From positions 138,460,951 through 138,524,950 of the forward strand of contig NC_071355.1 of NCBI RefSeq assembly GCF_943734655.1: 64,000 nt of DNA, in the 5' to 3' direction. Under the pieces are notes generated by a model. It made no database searches, was not told the origin of the DNA, and saw only the letters and a list, made by a program, of their open reading frames with translations. Made by a program: the position numbers and the translations under genes. Positions within the stretch are counted from its first letter, which is position 1. The number at the start of each line of letters is the position of its first letter. The DNA is from Sabethes cyaneus. Lineage: Eukaryota; Arthropoda; Insecta; Diptera; Culicidae. Below are positions 50,481 through 64,000 of the stretch, one piece after another.

Positions 50481-53030
50481 GTATAAGCCAACGACCCAAT
50501 AGCCTTTTGTTGTGCTGTTGGCCGCTATTGCTATTGTAAGCTCGTTTCGTGTTTTTGCCGTTTGAAATAATATCATTCCATAAGTTTGGATGTAGACTAT
50601 TTCTCCAGATTTAATGTATAGCCCTGTTTGTTTATGATAAATACAGTCAAACCTGGTTTTGTACGATCCTTTTTTGTGCGATTTTGGGTTTGATATAAGA
50701 AATGAGTAGTTTGTGATTTGTAGGTGATAGGCGATTCCGATAGATTAAGCCAGGACATGTATTTTTTACCGTTTTATTTGGATAAAACGAAGTTTTAGGT
50801 ACTCTCAGTATTTTACTTTGTGTGTAGTTTCATATTTTCTCTAGAAAATTGAACGTCATCCATACAGCATTCCCTTGTATTTTCCCTTATGTTCAAGTTA
50901 TTGTACTGTGTTTTTCGAACTAAGGAAAAATCATTAATCATTACACCATAAGTGAGAATGCGGAAACAGGCTAGGCGGATGAGATCCTGTTTTCAGCCGT
51001 CGACACAAATGTTATTAATTCAGGGATCTTATGTCGAACGCAGTAAAGATTCCAGGATAAAGCAAAAATAACTGGCATGAATTGGCAAGTTTGGTGCTAC
51101 TAGGTATGTGGTTATTTATTACGTTCGGAACTTGCTTTTACGAATTTTCGATGAGCAATCTCAGAGTAGTGTGGGGCAAATTCAGCCGCAGAACAGCAAC
51201 GAATCAAACGTTTTCAAAATAATATTTAATACTATAATAGCAAATGAAATGTATAGATTAAATTCCGACAGCATTATCGTAACTATTTTTATCATAACTA
51301 ATTTCAATTTATTTTCAAATCTACCGTCAATATCATGTATGCACTGTTCAAAGCCGAACATTAGTACAGTGCACCTTAGCTATATCATCGAACATTGTTT
51401 GGAATGAATCAGCAGCATTACTTTCTGACATTTTGGTGTGAAATTCAATACCGGGAGTGTGCTGCTGCTGCATTATACTCTAACCAGAAGAAAATCAGCT
51501 GTTTTGCGTGTCAAGAGGAACTGGAAAAAATCATTTGCTTGGCATATGCTAATAAAGAAGCATCCCTAATGGATAATATATGACTACCGGTAGAGGAGAA
51601 TGCGAGGTGCCTTTCGAGACCAAAAAATCGATTTGTATCCGAAACCATTACACATCTCAATGGTTTTTCTGTCCTAAGCAAACGCAAAGCCCGACCGACC
51701 GACCGACCAACGTGCGGGGCGCAATGATGAACAAAAATCGCTTAGGTCGCTCCCTCGTCAGTTACAATACCCGCTTCGGTACCCTGGGGCGCGTGACCAA
51801 ATGAGAAAATGTGATAAATGACTTGTCAGTGACAATTAATATTTTGACAGTTTTTGGAAGTCATTTACTAGCGGCAATGACTCAGTCTAATTGGGATAAT
51901 ATTTCTTTCCGCTTGTCGGTTGTAGCCAAATGCATTGTGTTCGACATGGTCTTGACGATTGTCAGAGAAGATTTAATGTGCTTACATTAGATTAGGTTCT
52001 ATCATTCGGAAATAACGTTAATAACCTTCAGAGTGCATTTGAACGTTTTTAGATGAACACAAAAAGCGATTATATCTATTGAAAAACAAACACAAATAGG
52101 TTCTTTTCAAAAGTGTTTTTGCACATAGGTTATTTTTAAAAAGTGAGAAATACTTGTGCAAAACGACTGACGGCTCTACCCATTGTGTCTCGAAAGAAAA
52201 AAAATATGTTCATCAAATCACAAAATCAGGAACCCAACTGGAAGCTGATTGTAGCCACAAAGCTGCAGTTAAATTGTCGTCATAAATCAGAATTTAGAGA
52301 CAGCGTGATACTTTCCACGAATGGGCTGCGCCATTAAAGCCATCAAACAAGATTTATTTAATGGCCATTTCATATCTATTATTTCTGAATCGCTCGATCG
52401 CTCTGGCAGCCAAAGCCGATGGGACGCTTCTTCCGTTTGGGGTCGAACGTGAACGAAAACGAAGAAGCTGGAGCGCCCGTTCCCAAAGTGTCGGGCTTGG
52501 AAATTATGCATGTTTTCGAAATCGTCTTCTTCCTCTAGCCGATGGCGGCAATGGCGAGATGTGAAGAGATATAATACCGAAAAAGTTTAAATGTTATGTT
52601 TATCGTAGACTTAGGTGATGGTATGCATTATCATATTTTAGAAATAAATTCAATAAAACATCATATTAAAAGTTATAAAGAGAATTCATTTACACGCCGT
52701 TCCAAAAACCCGTTTTGTGGATATTATTTCATCATCGCCGCCACTATGAAAAAGATATTTTTCGACGCACTAATCACTACCGCTATTGTTAGTAGATTTT
52801 GAAATAGGGGCTATTGAGGAAACACCGACTTACAAAGTAAGATCGATTTCCATCGACATAAGCAAAACAATTGTATCACTGACGAACTGACATCAAATAT
52901 ATATAGAAGAAAACCCTTTGAAAAACATCGTCTTACATATTTTGTTTGCATACTACCACCCTCTGTTATGTATGTTGCGGAGAAACTTACATTTGTAAAA
53001 CTTAAAATTTAATATTGACGGAAAGCGGCG
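50481..53030. other. 2.5 kb without recognisable genes
   Basis: ATACAGTCAAACCTGG near 50640 resembles a pogo-type transposon end, but no matching second end was found. Frames at 51108-51407, 51395-51583, 51580-51804 and 52361-52564 are unfamiliar. A GACC(GACC)n run at 51697-51709 is trivial. Confidence 0.4.
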
Positions 53031-53260
53031 GTCAACACGGATAGCGGCTGCCAACAGGGCCTTCTACGAATTACGTAACCCGTTGACGTTGCGTAGCCTG
53101 CAACTCCGTACGAAACTCCCCCGGTGGTAATCTTTGGCCACAAAGCGTGGACGTTGAAAGAGAGCGACCGACGAGTGTGCTGCGAACAATTTCTGGTGGC
53201 ATATTAGAACATGGAGTGTGGCGTAGGGGCAGAGGGTCAGAGGGGTCGTGTACAAGACAC
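53031..53260 (+). pseudogene. RTE C-terminal fragment
   Basis: RVAAANRAF-type sequence (here RIAAANRAFYELRNPLTLR), SLQLRTKL and, after frameshifts, GHKAWTLKESDRRVC and GVWR match residues downstream of the RT in the RTE at 16560-16790. Both ends are truncated. It lies just upstream of, and in the same orientation as, the third RTE copy. Confidence 0.78.
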
Positions 53261-53419
53261 GACCGCATGGCTGACGCAGGACTACGTAAGTCTCTTTGTA
53301 ATGATAGTAGCATGTATCCACGCATGTAATAATACGATTCTCATGTACATCATCCTACATGCAGGATTTGTTGAGACTACGTGCAGGTTGAGAAAATTCG
53401 ATTATTTTTAAAGGAATGA
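53261..53419. other. Spacer between RTE fragment and RTE copy 3
   Basis: No feature beyond a short GCAGGACTACGTAAG string related to the recurrent palindrome. Confidence 0.4.
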
Positions 53420-53428
53420 TAATAGCGT

Positions 53429-56680
<3,252 letters not shown>

Positions 56681-56736
56681 ATAGCGTCTCAAATCTTACT
56701 TCAACATCAAACACTATTTACATATATGTATTTTTT

Positions 56737-56820
56737 TTTAGACTTGGGTTTTATCGGCTCATCAGTCAGTATGAGTGACTGATGAGTATGACTGATGAGC
56801 CGATAAAACCCAAGTCTAAA
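56737..56820. repeat. Perfect 32-bp inverted repeat (hairpin) with 20-base loop
   Basis: The left arm 56737-56768 starts TTTAGACTTGGG and the right arm 56789-56820 is its exact complement. The loop itself contains another TGACTGATGAG. No mismatch in 32 base pairs. Confidence 0.97.
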
Positions 56821-56821
56821 G

Positions 56822-57020
56822 AATTATTGAACACAGTCGATAACCACGTCAAATATGTGTATTTTGATAACATCAAAAAATTGTCTCAAAAAATGGCTTG
56901 ACTGTGCTGCAGGTTGAGTAATTCGAATTTTTTCAAGTAGGTATTTTTTTTACATGTACACATCTTCATGATTGATATATAAGTAATTATTGAATACAGT
57001 CGATAACCACGTCAAATATA
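56822..57020. repeat. Direct repeat of about 36 bases, 163 bases apart
   Basis: AATTATTGAACACAGTCGAT followed by AACCACGTCAAATAT at 56822-56857 recurs at 56985-57020 with one difference (GAACAC to GAATAC). Confidence 0.9.
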
Positions 57021-57042
57021 TAAGTAAGTTAAAGTTGTGGGG

Positions 57043-57400
57043 GGCTCCGTAGCCGCAAGGTTATCGAGTCTGCTTTGACAAGCGAGTGGTCGTGGGTTCG
57101 AATCTTAGTAGAATCAAGCCATTCGATATCAAGTGACTTTAGCAGGGGTTTATTCTCAGGCCCCTCCAATTTACCCTTCCTTCATGCTGAATGCTATATT
57201 TACCTTCTGAAGCCTCCTGACAGTGCAAATGTCCCTCCTATAGTTAAGTGTACTGGTCAGAGGTACAAATGAGTCCTCGCCAGGTAAGGCTATAATATGG
57301 GATAGTACTGGCAGCGAGGAATAAAAGTGGGTAAAGTAGATCAAGCTTTGAAGGAAGGGTAAGCCCCAATACACACAAGCGCACTTAAAATTTAATAAAG
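57043..57400 (+). mobile_element. tRNA-derived SINE (family B; Feilai-like?)
   Basis: The head GGCTCCGTAGCCGCAAGGTT is followed by GCGAGTGGTCGTGGGTTCGA and ATCTTAG. The second string contains a canonical B box (GGTTCGAATC, 57095-57105). The layout of CCGTAGCCGCAAGGTTA and AAGCGAGTGGTCGTGGGTTCG resembles the Aedes Feilai SINE as I remember it. The 3' end is set tentatively at the end of a structured non-coding stretch. Confidence 0.65.
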
Positions 57401-57942
57401 CATATCGCTCATTCAATAGCGATTATAGCAAAAAGAAATGTAGTGCAGGTCATACAGCAAACACCCGGGTGATATCACAATAGATCAACTACACTGGTCG
57501 CAGTGATGAGTCCACACATGAAAAAAAAATTAAAGTTGTTTGGAAAACGTGTTGTAGCTTATTGCCTATACCGAGTTGACGGTCAAATAAACATTGACAT
57601 CACTACGGATCCCTGCTGCCTTGTCTTGTCCATGTAACTATGTAAAGAATTGCAGGCAACTAACTGACGCAAAGCAGCAAATGAAACGTTCAAAACTATT
57701 CCCGGAGAAAAGAGTCGCTGATTTTTTCCACGCGAGGATTGCAGCGTCACGTCACATGCACAAATATCCCTTTAGCCCTATTTCCGAGCAAGACAACAGT
57801 TCCGAACAAATTTTTGCAATATATGGATGCAATCTGGCAAAAGGAATGGATGGTCGTTCACTTTTATATAAAGTTTCACTTTCAGGACTTCATATTAGAC
57901 TGGAATTAATAATGTTTAAACGTGATATTGGTTGAATGAAAC

Positions 57943-58160
57943 GACGAGGTAACTTTGTTACTCTTTCTGGCGTACTTCCCAAGCACAGATATCAAATTTG
58001 ACTAGGTTTAATCGCGTTCGTAACGAATTTTGTTGGGACGAGGAGACTTTGTCACTCTTTCTGTCATACTTCCCAAGCACAGATATCAAATTGGTCTAGG
58101 TTCAATCATCGCAAAGAATCTTCGACGTGTTTGGACAGGGAGGTTTTGTCACTTTTTCTA
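57943..58160. repeat. Tandem repeat, about 95-base period, 2.3 units
   Basis: Units start near 57943, 58037 and 58134. The first two share CTTCCCAAGCACAGATATCA and ACTCTTTCTG; the third is partial (TTTTGTCACTTTTTCT). Confidence 0.88.
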
Positions 58161-58904
58161 TAAATAAATATGATGGCGTCCTTTGCAAGCGAGGATTGCT
58201 AGTTAGACAATGCTTCATTATTCTCAATTTTTCAATAGTGCGTGCTTTGAAATCAATAGGTTTCTATATTGGAGGTGATGAGTAGAAGATTTTTCAATCG
58301 ATTGGTGCAAAAGTATTTAAAATCGATCGGGAAAGCGCTAAGCTATTGGCGCTCAAAACCTATCATTTTTCGTGACGCTCGTATTTTTCGATTTTTTGGA
58401 ATTACACCCTATCCCAAACCTTGCCGTAAGACGTAGTCTTACGACAAAAAAGTTTGCGGTTATAGAATGTTTTGAACAATATTTTCATTGCCGTAGGACT
58501 ACGTCTTACCGCAGCCGCAGGTCGCCAATAACTTATTTGCACCGCACGGATAGCTGTTGGCGGATTTTGTAAGCATAAAAAGGTTGCAATCGTTGATAAA
58601 TAACATTTAGTCAATTTCTAAATAAAAATGTCTGGCAGAAATCATTTGGTCTGATACAGAGGCAGTTTTTGAGAAATACCTAGAAGGTTGTCACGTTGCT
58701 GTTTGTCTAACTCTGGAAGATTCAAACAAATCTGCAAGGTTGGCAACATTGACTCTGAGCGAACAAAAGCAAACCAGTCTAACAGAATATTTTGTATTTA
58801 CTGAAAAATCAATATTTTCTTCTATTGTTATTTCATTTCATTTGAATATATGCATTAAAAAGTTAAAGCCATGAGGTGTAAAGTACAGGAAAACTACGGG
58901 GCTA
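58161..58904. other. No gene; inverted 22-base motif pair
   Basis: Two inverted copies of a TGCCGTAAGACGTAGTCTTA-type motif lie at 58422-58443 and 58492-58513. Otherwise nothing is recognised. Confidence 0.5.
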
Positions 58905-59010
58905 GTGCGTAGATGCTTTTGACTCTATAAGCAACACCGCGCAATCGAGACTCGAACATACGACGACTGGTTTGTTAGGCCAGCATCGCACCTCGGAGCC
59001 AACTGGGCGG
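58905..59010 (-). mobile_element. tRNA-derived SINE (family C)
   Basis: On the minus strand: CCCAGTTGGCTCCGAGGTGC, then GTCGTCGTATGTTCGAGTCT, with B box GTTCGAGTCTC. Matches 28515-28590. Its downstream part differs, so only the tRNA-like head is well supported. Confidence 0.72.
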
Positions 59011-61759
59011 GCAAATGCATTAAAATTGTATGTAATATTCCCAACTCTTTTTTGTATCTATTTTTTGGGTACATCAATTTTCATGAGTTAAGTCAATGGA
59101 ACATGAGTTAAGTTATATCTTCGGCAAGACAGGTTTTGGCCGTAATAGTCGGTCCGACTATTGTTACTTATTGGTATGCAAAATACGAGTGTGATTATTT
59201 CTCTGATTCATCCAGTTCCATATCAAGTGTATGGCAGAACAAACAAATGAATCCAATTGTTCATCCTGCCTTAAAACAGGAAACGACTTCGGTATAAGTA
59301 TTAGTCATACTACGCCATAATGAACACTCACCATTTCTTGTGTTAGATAAGGTAGGTCGTAAATATAAAAATCAAGTTTTCAACGATCCAAACTGCGAAG
59401 TTGAAGTTGATAAAATGTTGTATAATAAATTTTCAATTCCCATTTCAAATAATTTATAACCCATTTCTTTCTTCCCAAATCGACAAAGATCGTGCCCGTG
59501 TGCGCTGTTCTTCTGGTTGCTCTGAAGACATTAAACCATTTCACCGCCGTTGTATGGTTCTAACGATAATGATTACAATCTTTATTACATGTTGCCTTTT
59601 GGAAAAACAAACGGGCTACATGTTTCGTCGCCGGAAAATTTGTTACCCGTCGTCGTTTAAGGGTGCACCTTTCTGAGCGAGCGTAAGTGACGATAGAATC
59701 ATTTCTTCCATCCCCGTCAGGTTTGCTTCCTTTCTAGTGCTTACTAGGGGACGGCCACTTGTTCGCGATGGCTCGAGCTCCAGAGGGTTCCGCCGACAGC
59801 GTTTCTTTCCTGCTGCGATAAAGATCTTTATTTTCATGGAAGGGATACATCGTAAATTTTGTTTGGAAATTTATGCAACCATAACACAATATTATAATAA
59901 TTTCGTTTCCTTTCAGAGTAAACCATTAGCTGTCAGCGATTATACGAAATTGATGAGATATCAGACATTTACGACAGATTCATCATCATTTCATTTTTCA
60001 GTTTGTAGAGTTTTATCAGTTTCGCAGCTTAGAATGATAAACGATTTGAATTTAGAAACAGCAAGGTCGATGTACAATTTTATAAAAACTAAAATTTTAA
60101 ACAAACGTAGGTAGTAGTTTTTAATTCGTACAGATGGTACTAAGTCAGCGTTGGCTGGAATGGCTGTTAAGTTTCGAGTTTCAAGATAGCGCAGCAGATA
60201 GTGCCGTGCTTTCTCGTCGAAATGTAAGTCCACACTATGGTTCCCTTTCCTGAATATTCGTTCGACTAGATGATTAACGATTTTTATCGGTTTTTGAAAT
60301 TGGAAGACGAGACACAGATAGATATAAATCATTCGAGGAATATATTGATAATTACGTTTAATATGGTAATCGGACAGATGAACTGCTCCGGAGATATCCT
60401 AATGAGATCAATTTGTTTCATTTATAATGGCGGGCTTTTACTGCCCGGACTGGATTAACAAGCGGCTGAACAGGCAATGAAACAGCAGAACGCTACCTAT
60501 ATATAGTAAGATGAACTGGCTCCTCCGATTCTGCTCGCAGTGGGGATAACATTTCAAGACTGTCAGTAACATAGGCTGAAATATCGATCAGATCGCTCGT
60601 CAGATTCGATCTAAATGCAAATTAAACTGTCAACATTGTCAATTAAGTTTACAATCGAAATCGGCACAAATCAAAGTTATGTTAATATGTTTGCTGTCCT
60701 TACCGTCCGTGAGCCTGGCTGTTGTGACGAAGACTGTTGACTGTGGATCACGTTTTAACGCTGGCTCTTGATTGCATATGTATTAGCCATAATTTGCATT
60801 GGCTATGATTCTATAATTCTTGAAAGGATTGATGCTTGCCTTATCCACTGTTTATACTCTAAACACTATGAATATTCAGGAAATCAGTAAGATTTACTGT
60901 GTTTGCACTATAGTCTTACATATTTTTTACGTTGGACCACATCATGTTTTAGAGGTGGCAATTTAAAGCTTGGTTTGCTCGGAAGATTTTTTTAAAGAGT
61001 TTAATACTCGTTATTTGGCTATAATACGGTTTCTTATGATTTTTACTTTAAGATTTGTGTTTTATTATACATAAATTTTGAACATGTTGCACACTAATTC
61101 TCAATGATCGGAGAATTCGTGAATGCTTCCATCAACTTTTGTTTTCGTCACAAACATGGTTGATTGTAAGCATAGCAATTCGTTCAAAAATTGATTGTAG
61201 AACGCTCAATGTAGCCAACTTTGCGGGTATAAAATGCCCGAGGATGCCTGAAAGTGTAAAGTGTAAAAACAGAAAATAGTTTAAGGAAGGGTTAGTTTTT
61301 TTGAATCGGCAAAAATTTTACTTCGCACGATTTGATGTATATGGTACGGACGAGTATTTTCAGCCTATGAAGCGATTGCTTATATTTCTTTAGCCTATAG
61401 GCCTAGTTCGAAAGGAAAAATACGTGGTTTTGATGTTCTTTGAATAAAAACCAGCAGGTTACTTTACATTCTTGCGAAAATAGTAATAACATATTAAAGT
61501 ACCCCTAGTTCATATACAATCGTACAAAATGATGACAACTGATTTATATACGATTTTCATCACAGAATTGTATAAAATTTTGTAACTTTGAAACTAATCA
61601 TGTTAAGTCGGATCTCATCGTATACAAATACTCATGAATGTAAATTGTTTACGAATAATCTGCACTACGTATATCGCCTCCAAAATAGTACGCATGTGCT
61701 GGTTTCGTGCATACAGTACGATTTTTCAAGATATATATTCGTACATATTTCTCATTTAT
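59011..61759. other. 2.7 kb without recognisable features
   Basis: Frames at 59401-59676 and 59737-60114 have no recognised domain. A TATATATAG string at 60498-60506 lies in a GC-richer patch, but no transcript structure can be supported. Confidence 0.4.
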
Positions 61760-61779
61760 TAGTTTGATATACGAACGAA

Positions 61780-61960
61780 AATGTTTGCTGGGTGGTCTCC
61801 AGTTCCGCGGGCACCCAGTGCTCGCCAGATCTCGCTCCACCTGGTGTTGCCACCTCGCTCGCAGTGCCCCTCTTCGTCTTGTTCCTACCGGATTCGAAGC
61901 GAAAACTATTTTTGTTGGATAGTTGTCCGGCATTTTTGCAACATGTCCTCCCCCAATGCA
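61780..61960 (-). pseudogene. RTE C-terminal fragment (second, older)
   Basis: Minus strand, across a frameshift: MHWGRT/GHVAKMPDNYPTKIV, ASNPVGTRRRGALRARWQHQ and VERDLASTGCPRNWR. It is the same C-terminal block as 61990-62235 from a related but distinct copy. It begins immediately after the (GTAA)-type tail of the neighbouring copy. Confidence 0.8.
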
Positions 61961-62330
61961 TACTCACTTACTTACTTAGGTGGCTTGCCGTCCTAAGACA
62001 AAGCCTGTTGAACAAAGTTTCTCCATGTAACTCGGTTGAGGGCTACCGCTCTCCAATTCCTCGGACACCGAGTACTCTCCGCCAGATCTCGCTCCACCTG
62101 GTCTAACCATCTTGCTCGCTGCGCTCCTGGTCGTCTTGTTCCTACCGGATTTGAGGCGAACACCATTTTTGCAGGGTAGTTGTCCGGCATTCTTGCAACA
62201 TGCCCTTCCCATCGTATCCGTCCAGCTTTAGCCACCTTCTGGATACTGGGTTCGCCATAGAGCTGTGCGAGTTCATGGTTTATCCTCCGCCTCCATACTC
62301 CGTTTTCCTGTACGCCGCCGAAGATCGCTC

Positions 62331-62381
<51 letters not shown>

Positions 62382-62383
62382 TT
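62331..62383. repeat. (TTTA)n microsatellite, tail of the inserted retrotransposon
   Basis: About 13 units, situated exactly between the RTE sequence and the 3' UTR of the minus-strand Jockey/CR1-type element. Confidence 0.95.
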
Positions 62384-62491
62384 ATTAAATCAACGGGCTC
62401 GAGATAGCCCCAACGATTGTCGATAGTTACATAAAAATACAGTCAAGTGAGTAAAATACAAATACAAAAACAGTTAAAATATAAGTCTACA

Positions 62492-63363
62492 TCACTCGCG
62501 GATTATTGCTCCCGAAAAAAAGCTTGCAAATCTTCTGCCAAGTATTCGACGCGACATATGAAAATCGAATAATGACGACACTTGATTAAAAACTCGCTGC
62601 AAGCCAGTTAAAGGGCCATTCATAGAGTAATTATTGCGACGAACTGGTAGTCTCAGCATGGCGCTATTACGCAGTGCTCGTGGTTGCACATTTATGTTAA
62701 TCTGCTCCATAAGCACAGGGCTGTCTATTCTACCCTGTAGGCAATCCGCAATAATCAAAGCTCTAGAGGCAGCTCTACGAACATAGAGAGGTTCCAAGTC
62801 AATCAGCTGACAGCGGCTTACATAACTAGGTAGACGGAACGCGTCTCTCCATGGCAACCTTCGCATAGCGAATCGAAGAAATCGGCGCTGAACTGATTCA
62901 ATTCTCTCTGTACTGTTGTTGTAGTTAGGATTCCAAACGGGCGAAAAGTTTTCCAGGATGGACCGCACCAGCGAAGAATATAGTGACTTAGGGCAATATA
63001 TATCAGAGAACTTTTTCGCGATCCTGAAAATGAAGCCTAATGACCTCGAAGCTTTAGCGATAATGTACGAGATATGCTCCTTGTACGTTAACTGCGGATC
63101 CAAGATAACTTCCAGGTCTTTTATATACGAAACACGTTCGATGGGTGTGCCATTGAGCTCATAACAAAACAGGATCGGGTCTTTTTTCTGGAGAAAGTGA
63201 TTATTGAACACTTCCCCGGGTTCACTAACATGCGGTTCACATCGCACCAAGCGGCAAAGGCCTCCAGCTGATTTTGGAGAAAGTGACAATCGTCTGTCGA
63301 ACGGATCTGGGAAAACATTTTCAGGTCATCTGCATACGAGAGTCGAGGGCATTTGATAGCCAA
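62492..63363 (-). pseudogene. Reverse transcriptase C-terminal half (Jockey/CR1-type)
   Basis: Motif C RLSYADDLKMFSQI is near 63340, then NRMLVNPGKCSIITFSRK. A frameshift near 63180-63130 follows, then IERVSYIKDLEVILDPQLTY, SLYSSLVRSILENFSPVWNP, IESVQRRFLRFAMRRLPWRD and LRLPVRRNNYSMNGPLTGLQ, ending at a stop near 62492. Apart from one frameshift, the C-terminal half is well preserved, so the insertion is relatively recent. Confidence 0.9.
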
Positions 63364-63504
63364 ATTAACGTCGTCTTAGCACTCGTCGTTCGAAAACTCC
63401 GAGCACTCGCAGGTCCTCCTCGAGCATTGTCCTTGTTTCATGCCCGTAGAGAACAACCGGTCTAATAAGCGTCCTGTATAGTGTTCGACATCGGAACGAA
63501 AATT

Positions 63505-63640
63505 GAAGTCCGGGTTCCGGTCCGGTCCGGTCCGGTAAAAAATCGGAACGAAATTTTTAGGTCCGATTTCGTTCCGGTCCGATTTAGCTCTGTTCCGATT
63601 CCGGTCCGATTCCGGTCCGGAAGTCCGAAATTGTCCGGAT
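63505..63640. repeat. TCCGG-rich minisatellite
   Basis: Imperfect repeats of TTCCGGTCCG and GGTCCGATTTCGTTCC-type units. Open frames through it on both strands (Arg/Asn/Ser-rich and Val/Arg/Ser-rich) are by-products. Confidence 0.88.
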
Positions 63641-64000
63641 GCAAAATTTACCAATTTTTAAAAAATAAGTAAATGTCAAAGGTAAAGCTTTGAATGTGTA
63701 GAACCTTCTGTAACTTCTAAACGCTAACCGGCCTGAAATGGATCATTTAAAAAAATTGAAAAATGCGGCACCATTAACTGGTGCTTGGTAGCTTACCCAT
63801 CATGGAATGGTGCACTTTCAGACATAAAAGTCAGATTTTAATTAAAAAATTGTCTTTCAACCGTCAGTTTATGCTCTTTTTAATGAAAATTAATTTAAAT
63901 TCGCGATTTTTTATTTTCCCCGGAAACTTTAAATCAAATTTTCCACTTTTCTCGGACATCACTTGCTTCAAAAGTTTATAGCTCTTGAACAATTTGTTTT
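63641..64000. other. No recognisable feature
   Basis: AT-rich end of the window; nothing identifiable. Confidence 0.4.

Larger units (their letters stand above)
62331..63363 (-). mobile_element. Jockey/CR1-type retrotransposon inserted in the RTE
   Basis: Heavily 5'-truncated: it begins at the RT catalytic region and ends in a 3' UTR (about 62490-62390) and an (AAAT)n tail (62383-62331 on the minus strand). TAAGA at the junctions may be part of a short target duplication. It is of the same general type as 49480-50480. Confidence 0.82.
61964..63485 (-). mobile_element. 5'-truncated RTE copy split by another retrotransposon
   Basis: The minus-strand piece 63485-63364 reads LYRTLIRPVVLYGHET and EEDLRVLGVFERRVLR. 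The piece 62330-61990 continues exactly where it stops: AIFGGVQENGVWRRRINHEL, QKVAKAGRIRWEGHVARMPD and so on. The tail CTAAGTAAGTAAGTGAG lies at 61964-61980. Between them lies a Jockey/CR1-type relic (62331-63363). The joint reading across the insertion shows that the RTE was there first. Confidence 0.85.

Noticed and set aside
50640..50700. ATACAGTCAAACCTGG as the end of a pogo-type transposon
   Set aside because: No matching inverted end or TA duplication located downstream.
59737..60114. 125-codon frame as a host gene
   Set aside because: The composition is uneven and AT-rich in its second half, with no recognisable domain.
60498..60545. TATATATAG in a GC-rich context as a possible TATA box
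   Set aside because: No initiator consensus or downstream frame; such strings are common in AT-rich DNA.

Overview
This is a transposon-dense, AT-rich stretch of an insect genome. The repeats (RTE, R1 and Jockey/CR1-type non-LTR retrotransposons, tRNA-derived SINEs, Helitrons starting TCTATATATA, Tc1/mariner relics, long foldback elements) fit a culicid mosquito, probably Aedes- or Culex-like. That assignment is inferred from repeat style, not from a host gene. I found no convincing host protein-coding gene, rRNA, functional tRNA or CRISPR array. Almost every meaningful open frame belongs to a transposable element, and nearly all are broken.

Layout. 1-1690: a short relic, unrecognised sequence and a (GA)n microsatellite. 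1691-21783: a tandem duplication, with units of about 11.9 and 8.0 kb, built on a long foldback element. Each unit starts with an RTE retrotransposon (1871-4896 broken and 5'-truncated; 13745-17119 full length with an intact endonuclease-RT frame) and ends with a Tc1-like element, a mariner relic and a nested MITE. Unit 1 carries extra insertions (SINE, Helitron, a 2.6-kb composite). Unit 2 preserves empty sites for the SINE and the Helitron. The duplication looks like unequal exchange between two RTE copies. 21784-26220: a 4.4-kb repeat-poor island. 26222-28366: two related foldback elements with a tRNA-like centre, flanking two RT relics. 28500-35080: SINE, TTAA-flanked MITE, mariner-like relic, microsatellites. 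35237-40370: a nearly complete but broken R1-clade element on the minus strand, followed by an RTE relic. 41120-47690: mostly unrecognised, with a nested MITE/SINE/foldback cluster at 44009-45232. 47690-50480: retrotransposon fragments and Helitron-type repeats. 53031-56680: an RTE fragment and a third RTE copy whose 3' tail is a 540-bp (GTAA)n array bounded by a 9-bp target duplication. 56737-59015: perfect hairpin, SINEs, tandem repeats. 61760-63485: RTE relics, one split by a CR1/Jockey-type element. 63505-63640: a TCCGG-rich minisatellite.

Function. The only element that might still make an enzyme is the RTE at 13745-17119 (apurinic-type endonuclease plus reverse transcriptase). The other repeats depend on, or once depended on, such enzymes supplied in trans. 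The main value of the window is as a datable record of nested insertion and ectopic recombination. Divergence figures quoted are approximate counts made by eye.
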